Assembly (NCBI RefSeq): GCF_029962835.1
Contig: NC_080574.1
Span: 40,181,501 to 40,245,500 of the forward strand
DNA from: Magnolia sinica
Lineage: Eukaryota; Streptophyta; Magnoliopsida; Magnoliales; Magnoliaceae
Length of the DNA: 64,000 nucleotides
Direction of reading: 5' to 3'
Shown: positions 24,131-35,191 of the stretch, piece after piece
Position numbering within the stretch: position 1 is the first letter of the stretch
Layout of the letters: each line of letters opens with the position of its first letter
Position numbers and translations under genes: made by a program
Notes under the pieces: generated by a model
What the model saw: the letters and a program-made list of their open reading frames with translations, nothing else
The model's database searches: none
What the model was told of the DNA's origin: nothing

Positions 24131-25620
24131 GTTGGGTTTCTCTCATCTGGTGTCTGTGAAATTGGCCTAAGTCTTATTTCTCTTGATGTTCTACTGACAA
24201 TATCCCTTGCCAGTCCCTCGGTGAATGGGTCCGCTAGATTCTGAATAGATCATCCATACTGTATTGTTATAACATCGTCACCAAGTAATTGTTGTATAAA
24301 ACTATACCTTATACTGATATATTTAGATTTTCCATTATAAGTTTTATTATATGCCTTTGATAGTGTTGCTTCTCTATCACAGTAGATAGAAACTGGTGGC
24401 AAAGGCCTTACCAATAACGATATTTCTAATAACAAGTTTTTTAATCATTATGCATCTTTACTATTAACTATTAAAACTATGAATTCAAATTCCATGGCAG
24501 AATGAGATTTGCAAGTTCACTTCTTCGATCCCCAAGAAATGACATTTCCTCCAATTGTAAAGATCCATCTACTGATAGACTTGGATTCATTAGAATCAGT
24601 GACCCAACTTGCATCACTATACCCTTCAAACAACTAGGGTAACTAGAAAAATGTAAACTATAGTTAATTATTTTCCTTAAGTATCTGAGTACTCTAGAGA
24701 TATCATTCAAATGATCTAAACTTGTATTACTTGTAAACTTACTCAATTTACCTACTGCAAAAACAATATCAGGTTGAGCAGAAATCATAGTATATATAAG
24801 ACTGTTAATTACCTTAGAATACTCTAACCGAGATACATTACGGCCTTCATTTTTAATTGAGTTAATATTAGAATTAAAAGAAGTAGAAAATGGGTTCTTA
24901 TCATATTGATCAAAATTTTCATGTATCTTTTCAATATAATGTGATTGAGATAAAGTTATACCATCATTATTTCTTAATAGCTTGATATCTAAAATTGCAT
25001 TAGCTTCACCCATATCCTTAATGTCAAAACTAGATAATAAAAATCTTTTAGTGTTATTTATAATTTCTAAACATGTACCAAAGATTAACATATCATCTAC
25101 GTAAAGACATATAATTACTCCTTTATTATCAGAGAATTTTGAATATACACATTTATTAAATTCATTAATCTTAAAGCCATATAAGATAACTACTTTATTG
25201 AATTTTTCATGCAATTACTTAGGTGCTTGTTTAAGTCCATATAGAAACTTAATCAATTTACATACTTTATTTTTCTGTCCTGGAACTATAAAACATTCTG
25301 GTTGTTCCATATAAACTTCTTCATTGAGGTCACTATTTAGAAAAGTTTTCTTTACATCCATCTGATGGATTTCTAACTTATAGATGGATGCTAGAGCAAC
25401 TAAAACTCGGATAGTTGATATCCTTGCTACTAAAGCATAGGTATCGAAAAAAATCAATACTTTCTTTTTGTGTAAATCCTCTAGCCACTAATTTGGCCTT
25501 GAACCTTTTCGTGGTTCCATTTGGTTTTATTTTTCTTTTGAAAATCCATTTACAACTTATTATTTTGATCCTGGGGGCATATCAACAAGTTTCCGTGTTC
25601 CATTTTGCAATATAGAATCC
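24130..25620 (-). pseudogene. Copia reverse transcriptase and RNase H, broken
   Basis: Minus strand. RT pieces run from 25620 down to 24480: HQMDVKKTFLNSDLNEEVYM (the usual form is ..DVKTAFLNG.L.EEVYM), VCKLIKFLYGLKQAPK, then the catalytic YVDDML near 25100, FDIKDMGEANAILDIKLLR and GYSDADW-equivalent text that is decayed. RNase H follows to about 24130 with YCDREATLSKAYNKTYNGKS (the usual form is CD...A...A.N...N.K..HI), QQLLGDDVITIQY and NLADPFTEGLARD. In-frame stops at 25212-25214 and near 24475, plus frameshifts before 25460, make it non-functional. Confidence 0.85.
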
Positions 25621-25622
25621 AT

Positions 25623-26894
25623 CTAATTGTTTATAGCTTCATTCCAAAAAGAAGCATCCTGAGATCTAAGGGCATCGTCTATTGTTACCGGATCATTTTC
25701 TATGTTATATACCAACATGATTTCCTCTGTTATGTTATCTTTATCTCCTTCTATTAGCAAAAGGTAGAAGTCGGGTCCAAAAGATGTACCTGTTCTGATC
25801 CTCTTAGTCCTTCTAGATTCTATGTCCTCTTTATCGAGATTGCTGATATCTTGATCAGGTATCCGAGAACTACTGCTTGTATTAGGATCTTGAGATCTCA
25901 TCTATTTTTTAGTTATAGAAGAGAATGAGTTTTCATAAAACTCGGCATATCTAGATTCTATTATGGTATTTACTAGGATTGCATGATTAGATTCTACACT
26001 TAGAAACCTATAAGCCTTCCTATTTTATGCATATCTTTTGAAAATATACTCAAGAGATTTTAACCCTATCTTGGGCTTTTTAGGATTAGTAAGCCTATCT
26101 AAGGCTCTACAACCCTATACCTTGAAGCATGAGATATTAGGAATCCTATTCTTTCATAGTTCATATGGAGTCTTATGAGTCTTAGAGTGAGGTATCCTAT
26201 TAACGATATGACAAGCAGTCAACAAGGCTTCTCCCCAAAATCTTGAACTTAAACCTACATTTTTTAGCATAGAGTTTACCATCTTGTTTTTCCATTTTGC
26301 TATACCATTTTGTTTGTGTGAATAAGGAGCTGTAATTTGGTGAATTATACCATGAGTTTTACAAAACTTTAAAAATTCTAAGGATAGATATTCTCCTCCC
26401 CTGTCCGATCTTAGGATTTTAATCTTTCAGTCTAACTGGTTCTCAACTTCTGCCTTATATATCTTCAGTTTTTGTAATGCCTCATCTTTATTCTTCAATA
26501 GGTATACTAGGGTATAATGGGAGAAATCATCTATAAAGGTTAAGAAGTATCTCTTTCCCCCTCTTATTATTAAATCGCTTATTTCACATATGTCACTATG
26601 AACTAGGTCTAGGAGTTGTGATTCTCTTTCCACCATTGGAAATGGTTTTTTAGTTATTTTGGATTGTACATGAATACTACATTTGTTATCAGGTTTTGTA
26701 TACTTAGGGATTAGATTAAGATTAAACATATTATCCATACTACGATAATTAATACGTCCTAATGTAGCATGCCAAACATCATGTGAATCAAGCATATAAA
26801 CGAAAGAAGAATTTTCATTCATATAGTTCAACTTGAATATTCCATTGGATATATAGTCATTCCCTACATATACCTCATTTTTAGGCACAATCAA
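25623..26894 (-). pseudogene. Copia integrase and linker, broken; catalytic Glu replaced by Lys
   Basis: The minus-strand frame 26894-26427 has a GAG-pre-integrase part (VWHATLGRINYRSMDNM), the first catalytic Asp region (LLDLVHSDICE) and the second (FLTFIDDFSHYTLVYLL). After a stop near 26425 the domain continues to about 25950 in pieces: ITAPYSHKQNGIAKWKNK, where the invariant NG.AE.KN has become NGIAKWKN (Lys codon at 26295-26297), then a KTPYEL-like motif. 25901-25623 is the acidic linker before RT (RIPDQDISNLDKEDIESRRT). Confidence 0.8.
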
Positions 26895-26929
26895 TTTATC
26901 AGATTCAAATAAGAGTTTGAATCCAAACT

Positions 26930-27319
26930 TAGTCAGTAGACTAGTTTATAAGATTCCTCCTAATATCCGGTACATGCAGCACATCGTTCAGAGTACGGAC
27001 TTTTTTGGAAGTTAAGATTCCTCCTAATATCCGGTACATGCAGCACATCGTTTAGAGTACGGACTTTTTTGGAAGTTAGATTAAGACGTACCTTCCCTTT
27101 TTCTATAACCTTGGATGTGGAGGCATTTCCCATATATAATTCTTGATTATCTTTCACTATTTCGTAGAAATTGAACATGTCGTAATTTTTACAAATATGT
27201 CTAGTAGTGTCAGAATCTACCCACCATTTAACATCCTTATTTACCATATTAACTTCAGAGATGACAGCTGTCAGATTAATGTCTTCCGTGATATTGACTT
27301 GCCATTTATTTTCTTGCAT
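26930..27319 (-). pseudogene. Copia protease, disrupted by a 64-bp duplication
   Basis: The minus-strand frame reads KWWVDSDTTRHICKNYDMFN, the copia protease active-site segment WW.DSGAT.HI. The Gly of DSG is Asp here. It is followed by LYMGNASTSKVIEKGKVRL and VLHVPDIRRNL. The end of the domain is frameshifted by a direct 64-bp duplication (26950-27013 and 27014-27077). Confidence 0.85.
26950..27077. repeat. 64-bp tandem duplication in the protease region
   Basis: AAGATTCCTCCTAATATCCG... at 26950 repeats from 27014 with a single visible difference (GTTCAGAG against GTTTAGAG). 64 is not a multiple of 3, so the frame is lost after it. Confidence 0.95.
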
Positions 27320-28103
27320 TTTCTTTTTGTATTTTCGGCAGTCTTTCTTAAAGAGACTAGAGATTTTACAAAAGAATCATGGACCCTTCTTCGATGTGTT
27401 CTTTTTGAACCCTTGATTATTAGGTTTGAGTTTATCATCTTTCTTCAAAGGTGGCTTATTTGATTATCGATTTACACTATTCTCGACTATATTAGCATTA
27501 ATTAGGGCCTCATGTTACTCTTCCTTTTTGTCATGGAGTCTAGATTTTTTTTCTATTCGAAAAAATATTAGGAGGTCCTCTAAGGACATTTTCTCTTTTT
27601 TCTATTTCGAAGATTTTCTGGTATCCTTCCATTTAAGTGGAAGTTTAGATATAATGGTGGATACTTTGAAGGATTCGTCGAAATTAGTGCCATAGGCAGT
27701 AATCTGTTAGATGATGACCTGTAACTTATGTACTTGATTAAAGACATGTTTTTCGTCCAACATTTCAAATTCTAAAAACTGACTTATAAGGAATTTTTTG
27801 TTGCCTTCGTCCTCTGATGTGTATTTGGTGAGCAACGCCTACCACAAATCTTAATGATCTTCTTTTAATGGTAAACAGCGTACAACAAGTCAGAAAGAGC
27901 ATTGAAGATATGACCTTTGCATAAGTAATCGTTACGCTCCCAATCTTATCTCTTTTGAATTTGTTCCGCCGTATCATTGTTAGATGGTGGTGAAGGAAGA
28001 TCTTGAGTGAACACATGATCCAACTTGAGTGATGTGAGTAAGAGATGCACCCAGGATTGCTATCGAAGAAAATTTGAGCCATTGAACGATGTAATTTGAA
28101 CAA
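27320..28103 (-). pseudogene. Copia gag (UBN2-type) remnant
   Basis: Minus strand, starting near ATG at 28103. Pieces in several frames match the copia gag pattern: KFKRDKIGS.TITYAKVISS, then a helical YDVY..-like region, FDESFK-like text near 27680, DFLELL-like text near 27590, and a zinc-knuckle end KKDCRKYKKK near 27330. There are many stops and frame changes, so no product is expected. Confidence 0.65.
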
Positions 28104-28148
28104 AGTTATGATGACCCCATAAAAGAGGTCATAATATCACCTTAAAAT

Positions 28149-28814
28149 TGTTAGGGTTGAGGTGGAAAGATAGAAAATTAATCACCTAAAGATAGGCTTA
28201 AAGCGCGTTACGATGTCACTATCTTTAAGGCGATATTCGCACCCTACCGATGATTAAACCAATTTGCAAGAGGGTTACAACACAACAAATTCGCCTCCAG
28301 AATACAATAAGCATCGTCTCTAAGATCGGAGATATGTAGGTTTCAGCTTGCAAAACCGAAAAATCACGCCCCGAACATACTTTTACAACGTACACTCCTG
28401 ACTTCCATGCTATTACAATTTACCCCCTGAAAACTGTTTGTAATTTACTGCTCGAAAAACTGTTTACAGTTTAGTGCTTGAAAACTGTAACTTTCCAAAA
28501 ACCATCTAAAAATGAAAATGGAGAAGAAGAAGATGAAGAGGAGATTGTTGAAATTGTGATTTTCGGATTGACCAAAAGATGGATTTGTATAGAATCACAA
28601 GAGATGTTTTAAGACCCTTTTCATGAAAAGACATCTTCTTCCATGACATCTTTTCAGCAATAGCATCCCTCTACCATTTCAAATTCAAATGATGCTTCCT
28701 TTATCAAGAGGCACCACCATTTACAAATAAATGGTCATCAACAATCACTAAAAGCTACAACTCTTTCTTTAAATTCTCTTTTATAAAATAAAAATATTTT
28801 GAAAAAACCTAATA
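28149..28814 (-). repeat. 5' LTR of the copia element
   Basis: 666 bp, colinear with the split 3' LTR. The plus-strand left end is TGTTAGGGTTGAGG and the right end AAAAAACCTAATA before the GAGGG duplication. It reads GTACACTCC where the sister LTR has the solo LTR 4 insertion, which confirms the pre-insertion state of the target. Confidence 0.85.
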
Positions 28815-28945
28815 GAGGGTAATCACTTGTTCCTCCGTTGTCGGAGAAGAAATAATTTGGATCCCACCGTATGCCTAATTTGGAGGATGAAAAAATTGTA
28901 GAGTTTGTCAATAAGCATGTGTCATGCATGACTTTTCGGGAATAT

Positions 28946-28971
28946 CTCACCCACAACTAGTTGTAGGTGAG
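28946..28971. repeat. 26-bp palindrome
   Basis: CTCACCCACAACTAG followed by TTGTAGGTGAG is a perfect inverted repeat except for one C/A position on each arm. It lies just beyond the copia element. Confidence 0.8.
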
Positions 28972-29006
28972 AAAACCATGCAACTAGCTGCATATAGGGT
29001 CTATGG

Positions 29007-29110
29007 TGTTGTGTGCACAACATCTAACCTGTTGAATGGAGTCCCTTCACTGTGAAAATGTTGTGTGCACAACATCTAACCTGTTGAATGGAGTCCCTCC
29101 ACTGTGAAAA
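29007..29110. repeat. 52-bp tandem duplication with an inner palindrome
   Basis: 29007-29058 and 29059-29110 are nearly identical (TTCACTGTG against TCCACTGTG). Each copy carries GTTGTGTGCACAAC. Confidence 0.9.
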
Positions 29111-30589
29111 TGCAACACTCCAAAATTAGGCTGATCCAACCATCAAGTGGGCCACCACATGAATTTTAGGATTTTGGGTGGTTGTCCATTTGGTGTGGCC
29201 TACCTAATGATTGGATTCCAATTTTCATAATTGGATGTGACTCTGTTGGATGGGTTGACTTCTGCATACACACCACACCACTGGGCTCCTCGAGCAGCTA
29301 GTTGCACAGTTTCTTATCTACAAGTAGTTGCTGCTAAGAAGTTCCTCAAATCTCCTCCAATTTCTCGTCTACAAGTAGTTGCACAGTTTCTCAAAGTTTT
29401 TAATGGTCAACATTCATTCAACACTGTTTCCTGTAATGTGGTCCACTTGAGATTGGGATATACTTCATTTTTGGTCTAATACTCTAAAATGATGTAGAAA
29501 AATAGATGAACGGCATGGATGAAACAAATACATCATGGTGGGTCCCACAGAGCAATGGCTGGTGGCAGGGGAGTAGCCAATCCGTTTCCGAAGCCCGTAG
29601 GCTGGGGTACCACACACCAGCTATCTAGATGATGTATTTACGTCAGCAAGTTCTCTTGGTCCCATCATAAGGCATGTGTTATATCCAAACTGTCCATCCA
29701 TTTGACGAGGTCATCCTAAGGCTTTAGCTGAAAAACAAGATAGATCTAAAGGTCAAGTGGACCACACTACAAAAAGCAGTGGGAGATTGAACATCTACCA
29801 TTGAAATCATTTTGGGGTCACGCAAGTTTTGGATCAATATGATATTTGTTTTTCCTCTTCATCCATGTATTTTTGACCTTATGAACAGATTGGATGGAAA
29901 ATAAACGATATGGTGGGTCCAATGAATGTTTCGACGGTGAAAATCATTCTCCCCACTCCTATTTGTGGTGTGGTCCAATTAAGCTTTGGATATGATTAAT
30001 TTTTTGTCTTATGCTTTAAAATGATCTCGAAAAATGGATGAACATTGTGGATATAATAAATACATCATCCGTTTTTCCATATCATTTTAGTAGTTGAGCT
30101 GAAAATTGAAGCATGCCCAGGGCTCAAGTGGACCACACCACAGGAAACAATGGGAATAATGACTTTTACCGTTGAAACCTTGGTAGGGTCCATAGTGATG
30201 TTTATTTTTCATTCAACTTGTTCATAAGATTAAAAAGACATAGATGAAGGGAAAACACAAATAACAATTGATCGAAAACTTATGTGGCTCCTAAGAAATT
30301 TTTCATGAAAGAATTTCAATTCACACTATTTCCGTGGTGAGGTCCACTTGAGATTTGGATATACTTCGTTTTTAGAGAGCTCTCAAATTATCTATTAAAA
30401 TGGATGGAAGGAGTGGATAAAATATGTAAATTATGGTGGACCCCATAGAGTTTACTCAGTATGCTTAGCATGCTGAGTTACTTAGCACGCAATCTGCATC
30501 CACTAATGAGTGGCTTGGATCTTTCTCTTGTTGGCACATGGGAGAGACGGCTCCAAAACGAGGGTAAGTGTAGAGCTAGGTATTGAGAC

Positions 30590-30883
30590 TGAGTTAGGGT
30601 TAACCCAACTCGATTTAGTTTTGAAATAGGCCTAATCCAAACTTGACCTGACTCGGGACTGGGTCCAGCATGCTTGAATCGGTCTGAGTTTTGGTTTGGC
30701 CTTTACTAATCTATATTGAGTCCGACTCGGTCACAAGTACTGGGTTGGGTTGAGTCGGCACCAAGTCAGGTCGGGTGCAATGAGTATCCACATGCTAAAA
30801 TCACAACTCAAAACCAAGATCCACTTGCAAGAATTGTAACATCTCCATTGTAGCCTCTTCATTAACTTAAAACCTAATTATTT

Positions 30884-30930
<47 letters not shown>

Positions 30931-31100
30931 TCTAGTTTCGAGTTGAGTCAGTACCGATTTAGATTTCAGGTCAAGTCGGGTTATTGGGTGACTTGAAGCC
31001 GACTCGGTTTGAATTCGGATTGGACGAAGTCAACTTGATTAAGATAGACTCACCCACTCATTCGAATTGAGTTAGATCTGGACAAGTTGGACGAGTCAAG
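30590..31100. repeat. Degenerate GAGTCGG/CCGACTC-rich repeat with a TA microsatellite
   Basis: Words such as GAGTCCGACTCGG, GAGTCGGCACC, AAGCCGACTCGG and GAGTCAAGTCGACTCG recur in both orientations. A related block lies at 32820-33050 in TANGO2 intron 3. (TA)n occupies 30886-30926. Confidence 0.65.
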
Positions 31101-31531
31101 TCGACTCGTGCCCGTGCAGGATGAGTATTGTTGCACGCTCTTCCGAACTCCCATGGTCCCAATTGAAAATTCATCGGTAGTCTGTCAGACAGTGGCCATT
31201 TTACTCATGCATACAGGAATTGCACACATGGCACACATGAATTTCATTTTTAGCCATTCAAATCATTATAAAATTGAATAGAACCACAAAGTCGGATTGA
31301 TTGGATGGTCCTAGATTCTGATCGTGGGTTGACTTGATCACCGGTTCCAATCCGCAATTTGGATGGCTGGGATTGATATTCATGGTTTCCTTGTACGCAA
31401 TGTCAATACAAGATCATGGATTGTCATGCACCGACTACTTGTAAGTTTCTCAAAAGGGCCTGCTTCTCGTCATGCAGCATCCACCGTCCATTATTTGTTC
31501 CCACATACGGAACTCTCAGGGTTCCCTGAAA

Positions 31532-31596
31532 AGTGGGACCCACCTATCATTGTCATCGTCATAAGCTTGTCCCATGAAAGGTGGGACCCACCTATC
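31532..31596. repeat. Paired GTGGGACCCAC palindromes downstream of TANGO2
   Basis: AAGTGGGACCCACCTATC and AGGTGGGACCCACCTATC lie about 48 bp apart, each followed by a TCATC-rich stretch. The second core, AGGTGGGACCCACCT, is a perfect palindrome around its central base. They start about 220 bp beyond the TANGO2 stop codon. Confidence 0.75.
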
Positions 31597-31816
31597 CTCA
31601 TCATCATCGTAGCCTTGGGTTGGGCTCAATGGCGTGTCGATGAAAGGCCTATTGTCATCGTGGGGTCCACATATTAAAACATTGAAATGATGGAACCTTT
31701 TACAATTAAACAGAACGGCGGCCAAACGCGCCAATATTCAAAATAATCAGTTGGGGTGGAATGGACAGCGATAACTATCGTCCCACCCTCTTATTTAAAG
31801 ATACTGTTTTGCTAAG

Positions 31817-34800
31817 CTAGTGGGATTTTTCAATCTGATATTTCATGGTATGCTCCTTCCACATCTCTTTCTCCAGATATTTCTCATAGAAGCTGACTTC
31901 ATTGCTGGCTTTAACGAATAATGCTGCTGTACTTCGAGTGCCATAACGTCCCTACATGATCCCAATTACATTTCTTTCAAGTTGGACATGAAATAAACAT
32001 AACTGCAACTGGACCTACTTCATTTGGGTGTGTTTGGATTTCAATTAAACTAAATTGCAATTCATTTGAATCCTTGTTGACAGTGGTACTGCTCCAATTC
32101 ACCATTGCAGCTAAACACCCAATTGCAATTTCGACCGGAAACGGTCATAATTGCAATGTGGAGAAAGTCCATTGTCATATTTACTCTCTATTGAAAATTT
32201 GAATTATCGCAATTCGGTTTGATCAGATGTCCAAACATGTAATGAAAGCCATTCCAAAAATGAGAGATGGATTTTCTGGTCTTACCAGTGGAGTATCGAC
32301 GTCGACGAATATAGAGCTCAGTTTGAATTCCCATTCGGGATCGCAGCCGGTGTTGGGCAGCTTCGATTTATCGGCTTTAACAGTGTCCTTCATTAGCTGT
32401 TCAACCATCTCCTTCGATGGGATTTCTTCGCCTTGATAACGACGGATTAATTCCTTGAAATTTTGTCCCAAACGCTGAGCCTACGAAGATAGAGCGAATC
32501 GAGAATAATTCGGGCTAATTGAGAATAATTCAAGCTAGTCGATAGAGCGAATCGTGAATAATTCAAATGCCAGTCAATGGAGTCTTCCTGCACGGCATGA
32601 AATGAGAATTGAAGGGTCTGCATGACTAGTTTTCCAACTCAGGTGGGCCGGATCAGTCCACAGGTATTCATTCCTTATTAATGAGTGGGGGGAGCACTTG
32701 CACTAAAAACTACTACATGGGTAATCAGCCCTATGGAAAGACCGAAGGGACTAGAACAATAGAGCTCTGACTACTTGAACTTCAGATCCATTACATTGTG
32801 GTGCCCAGCATCGTGAACTTTTTCTCGGTTTGGGCTGGACTCGAGGCTCATGGGTTGGACCCAAGATCAAGTTCTAGGCCGAATAAGTAATTGAGTTGGG
32901 TCTGGGTTATGGTTTTAAGAGTTGAATGACTCACCGAGTCGACTCAGATTCGGTACTATCTAATCCAGTTCAATACCACAAATGCCACTCCTGAGTTGGG
33001 CGAGTTGGTCTGATCCCCCCAACTTGGGTAACTCATGACACAACTCGAGATCGAACAAATTAACTTGACCAATGTATTTAAAATTGGTTACGTAATGGTA
33101 ACGGTCATAACCATTATGCATTATGGGTTTACAACGGCTATAACGGGTATAGCCGTTACATGAAAAACAGGCCGTAAAGGCCCTATAATGATCCCGTAAT
33201 AGTCCGTGGCGGCCTTATAACAACGGTAACAGTCCTGTAATAATTTTTTCAAAAAAAAAAAAAAAAAAAAGTGGGGGGGGGGGGGGATAAGTGCGGTAGA
33301 TCATGAATGCCCCAAGATCAGAGCCATCTTGTGTTTCCATTCTTAACCGTCTACTTCCTGTCCTCCCATGAGGGAGATCTATAGTACACAGGCCATCCAC
33401 TGCAGGGTCCATAATATCAACGGTTTGGATCACTGAATCATGCACCCATCATTATATAATTATATAGTGCCTAATTACTTGGCTTACCTTGTGCCAAGGA
33501 GAATTTAATTTGGCATTTGAAAGGACATGAAGGCCAGGGAAGACTTCCTGAACAGAAGGAGACTCTTCTTTAGGCCTGTTGGAGACATAGACCATGGTCT
33601 TTGAACAAAGATCAGCTAGTATGAGGTTGAACCCATTGTATTGGTCTGCTTCCTTCATCACCTCCTTTGCAAATTCTCTAGGACTCTTCCCACTCTGCAA
33701 AACCCCAAAAGCCCAGAATACCAAGGCCCCAAAAAAGCCCACTATCAGTAATAGAGGAGTAATAAGATACTCAGGTTGCATATGACGCTTGATATGCAGG
33801 CAGTCAGAAATTCTACACTTGACCATGTATTAACTCAAATAAAACCGACTAGATTGTGAAGAAAACTGTTTCCAATTCAAAATTCCATGATCAGATTGGT
33901 TGAGCAATCTCAACCTCTGATTCGTGCATGCTTTTTGAGGAAATAGGATAGTTGGACATTTGTCATTTTTTGACCGTCCAATAAATGTCCACCAATCCGA
34001 TATTCAGATGACTAAATAAGATGAATCTTTGTTTCTTGATACATCTATCTGAATACCATAATTTTGGACTGTTTAATTTGACTATTTGTCTTCCATGTGT
34101 GCAATTTGAAGGTAATTTTTAAGTGCCCGTGTATCATCCCTCACAATCTGCCAGAGCATGGAGTTTTTTTCTCTCATAGGTGGAGCGTGCGGTCCACCGT
34201 TATGCGCATCACGAAATTTTATTGTTTTCATTAAAAAAATTGAGCTGTTTTAAAACTCAAGTGGGCCACACCACATGAAAAAATTGGGATGGAGATGCCA
34301 ACGTTTAAAAACCTTCCAAATTATGTGTGGGACCCTATGTATTCTGTATTTTCCATCCAATTCGTTCACAAGATGAAATCCACCAGAATTGAGAGACACC
34401 TTAAATATAATTCCATTGTTAAAGTCAGGTGGGCCACACCTTGTGATTTTACTAGGTATGCATGTAAAGCTAGGCTCCTGAGTATGGATTGGCTTGATTT
34501 TTGGGCGATGAGGAGAATATGAAGGGGTGAATATGATGGATGGATTGGATGGAATGATTTGAGTATGTTGGGCCCCACACATCACGTCGTAGGTGAACTT
34601 AACCTAATAAGTTTTGCAGTGGATCCGTCATCGTACAGAAAAAAGAAATCACTGCTCGGTTGAGATGGATGGATGTAGGTCACACGCACGCCACACCTGT
34701 GACATTTATCACGTGCGGCCTATCTATGATGGGTGGCACCAGACAGATATCAGAACCGTGGGCCCTCTCGTGGAGGAATCAAATATTTCATTTTCATATA

Positions 34801-35134
34801 TGGTTATTTATAAATAGACCATCAAAATGCACAAGCATTATAAGTAGATGAGCTTAAATTGTAAATAAGTCTCACTTCATGAGCAAACTTGCTTAATCTA
34901 AGTGTATTGTAATTGTATACATTGCATGTTAGTCTTTGGATTTGCTGTCATCTTTCAATAACCCAAACATTGACCTTTAAATGATGGGCCGCCCATCGAA
35001 TGGAAGATAGTCAAAACATAAACACTTTTGGATTAGAATATTTTAATCCTTTGACCTTTCGGCACTATCTTCTTTAGAACTATTGGAGATACAATCAACC
35101 ACATAGGTGTGAATCCTAAAGTGAAACGTAAAAG

Positions 35135-35191
<57 letters not shown>

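Larger units (their letters stand above)
18606..28814 (-). mobile_element. Complete but defective Ty1/copia element, TSD GAGGG
   Basis: A minus-strand element with LTRs at both ends and gag, protease, integrase, RT and RNase H in copia order. It is bounded by a perfect duplication GAGGG (18601-18605 and 28815-28819). The left-hand (3') LTR is split by a 4.3 kb solo LTR. With that removed the LTRs are about 683 and 666 bp and the element about 5.9 kb. Every coding domain is broken by stops or frameshifts, and no clear tRNA-Met PBS was recognised after the 5' LTR. Confidence 0.85.
28820..31816. other. Intergenic region with MITE-like repeats, downstream of TANGO2
   Basis: No gene recognised. 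29110-30480 consists of diverged copies of a repeat that also occurs in solo LTRs 1-3 and at 37053-37486 (words CAAGTGGACCACACCACAGG, ACATCATGGTGGGTCCCAC, GATGGAAAATAAACG). 30590-31100 is rich in GAGTCGG/CCGACTC words, with a (TA)n tract at 30886-30926. Short duplications and palindromes are listed separately. Confidence 0.55.

Noticed and set aside
18606-28814. Solo LTR 4 read as an internal part of the copia element
   Set aside because: The sister copia LTR is continuous across the point of insertion, so 18847-23161 is a later arrival.
31300-31370. Possible tRNA-like text (GGTTCCAATCC) near 31345
   Set aside because: No acceptor stem, anticodon arm or D-arm could be matched around it.
32223-32471. 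A separate small protein of 82 residues
   Set aside because: It is exon 4 of TANGO2 plus read-through into intron 4; the splice donor follows VDVDTPL.
33452-33826. A membrane protein of 124 residues with a hydrophobic N-terminus
   Set aside because: Residues before SGKSPREF are intron 2 translated; only 33694-33488 is exon 3 of TANGO2.
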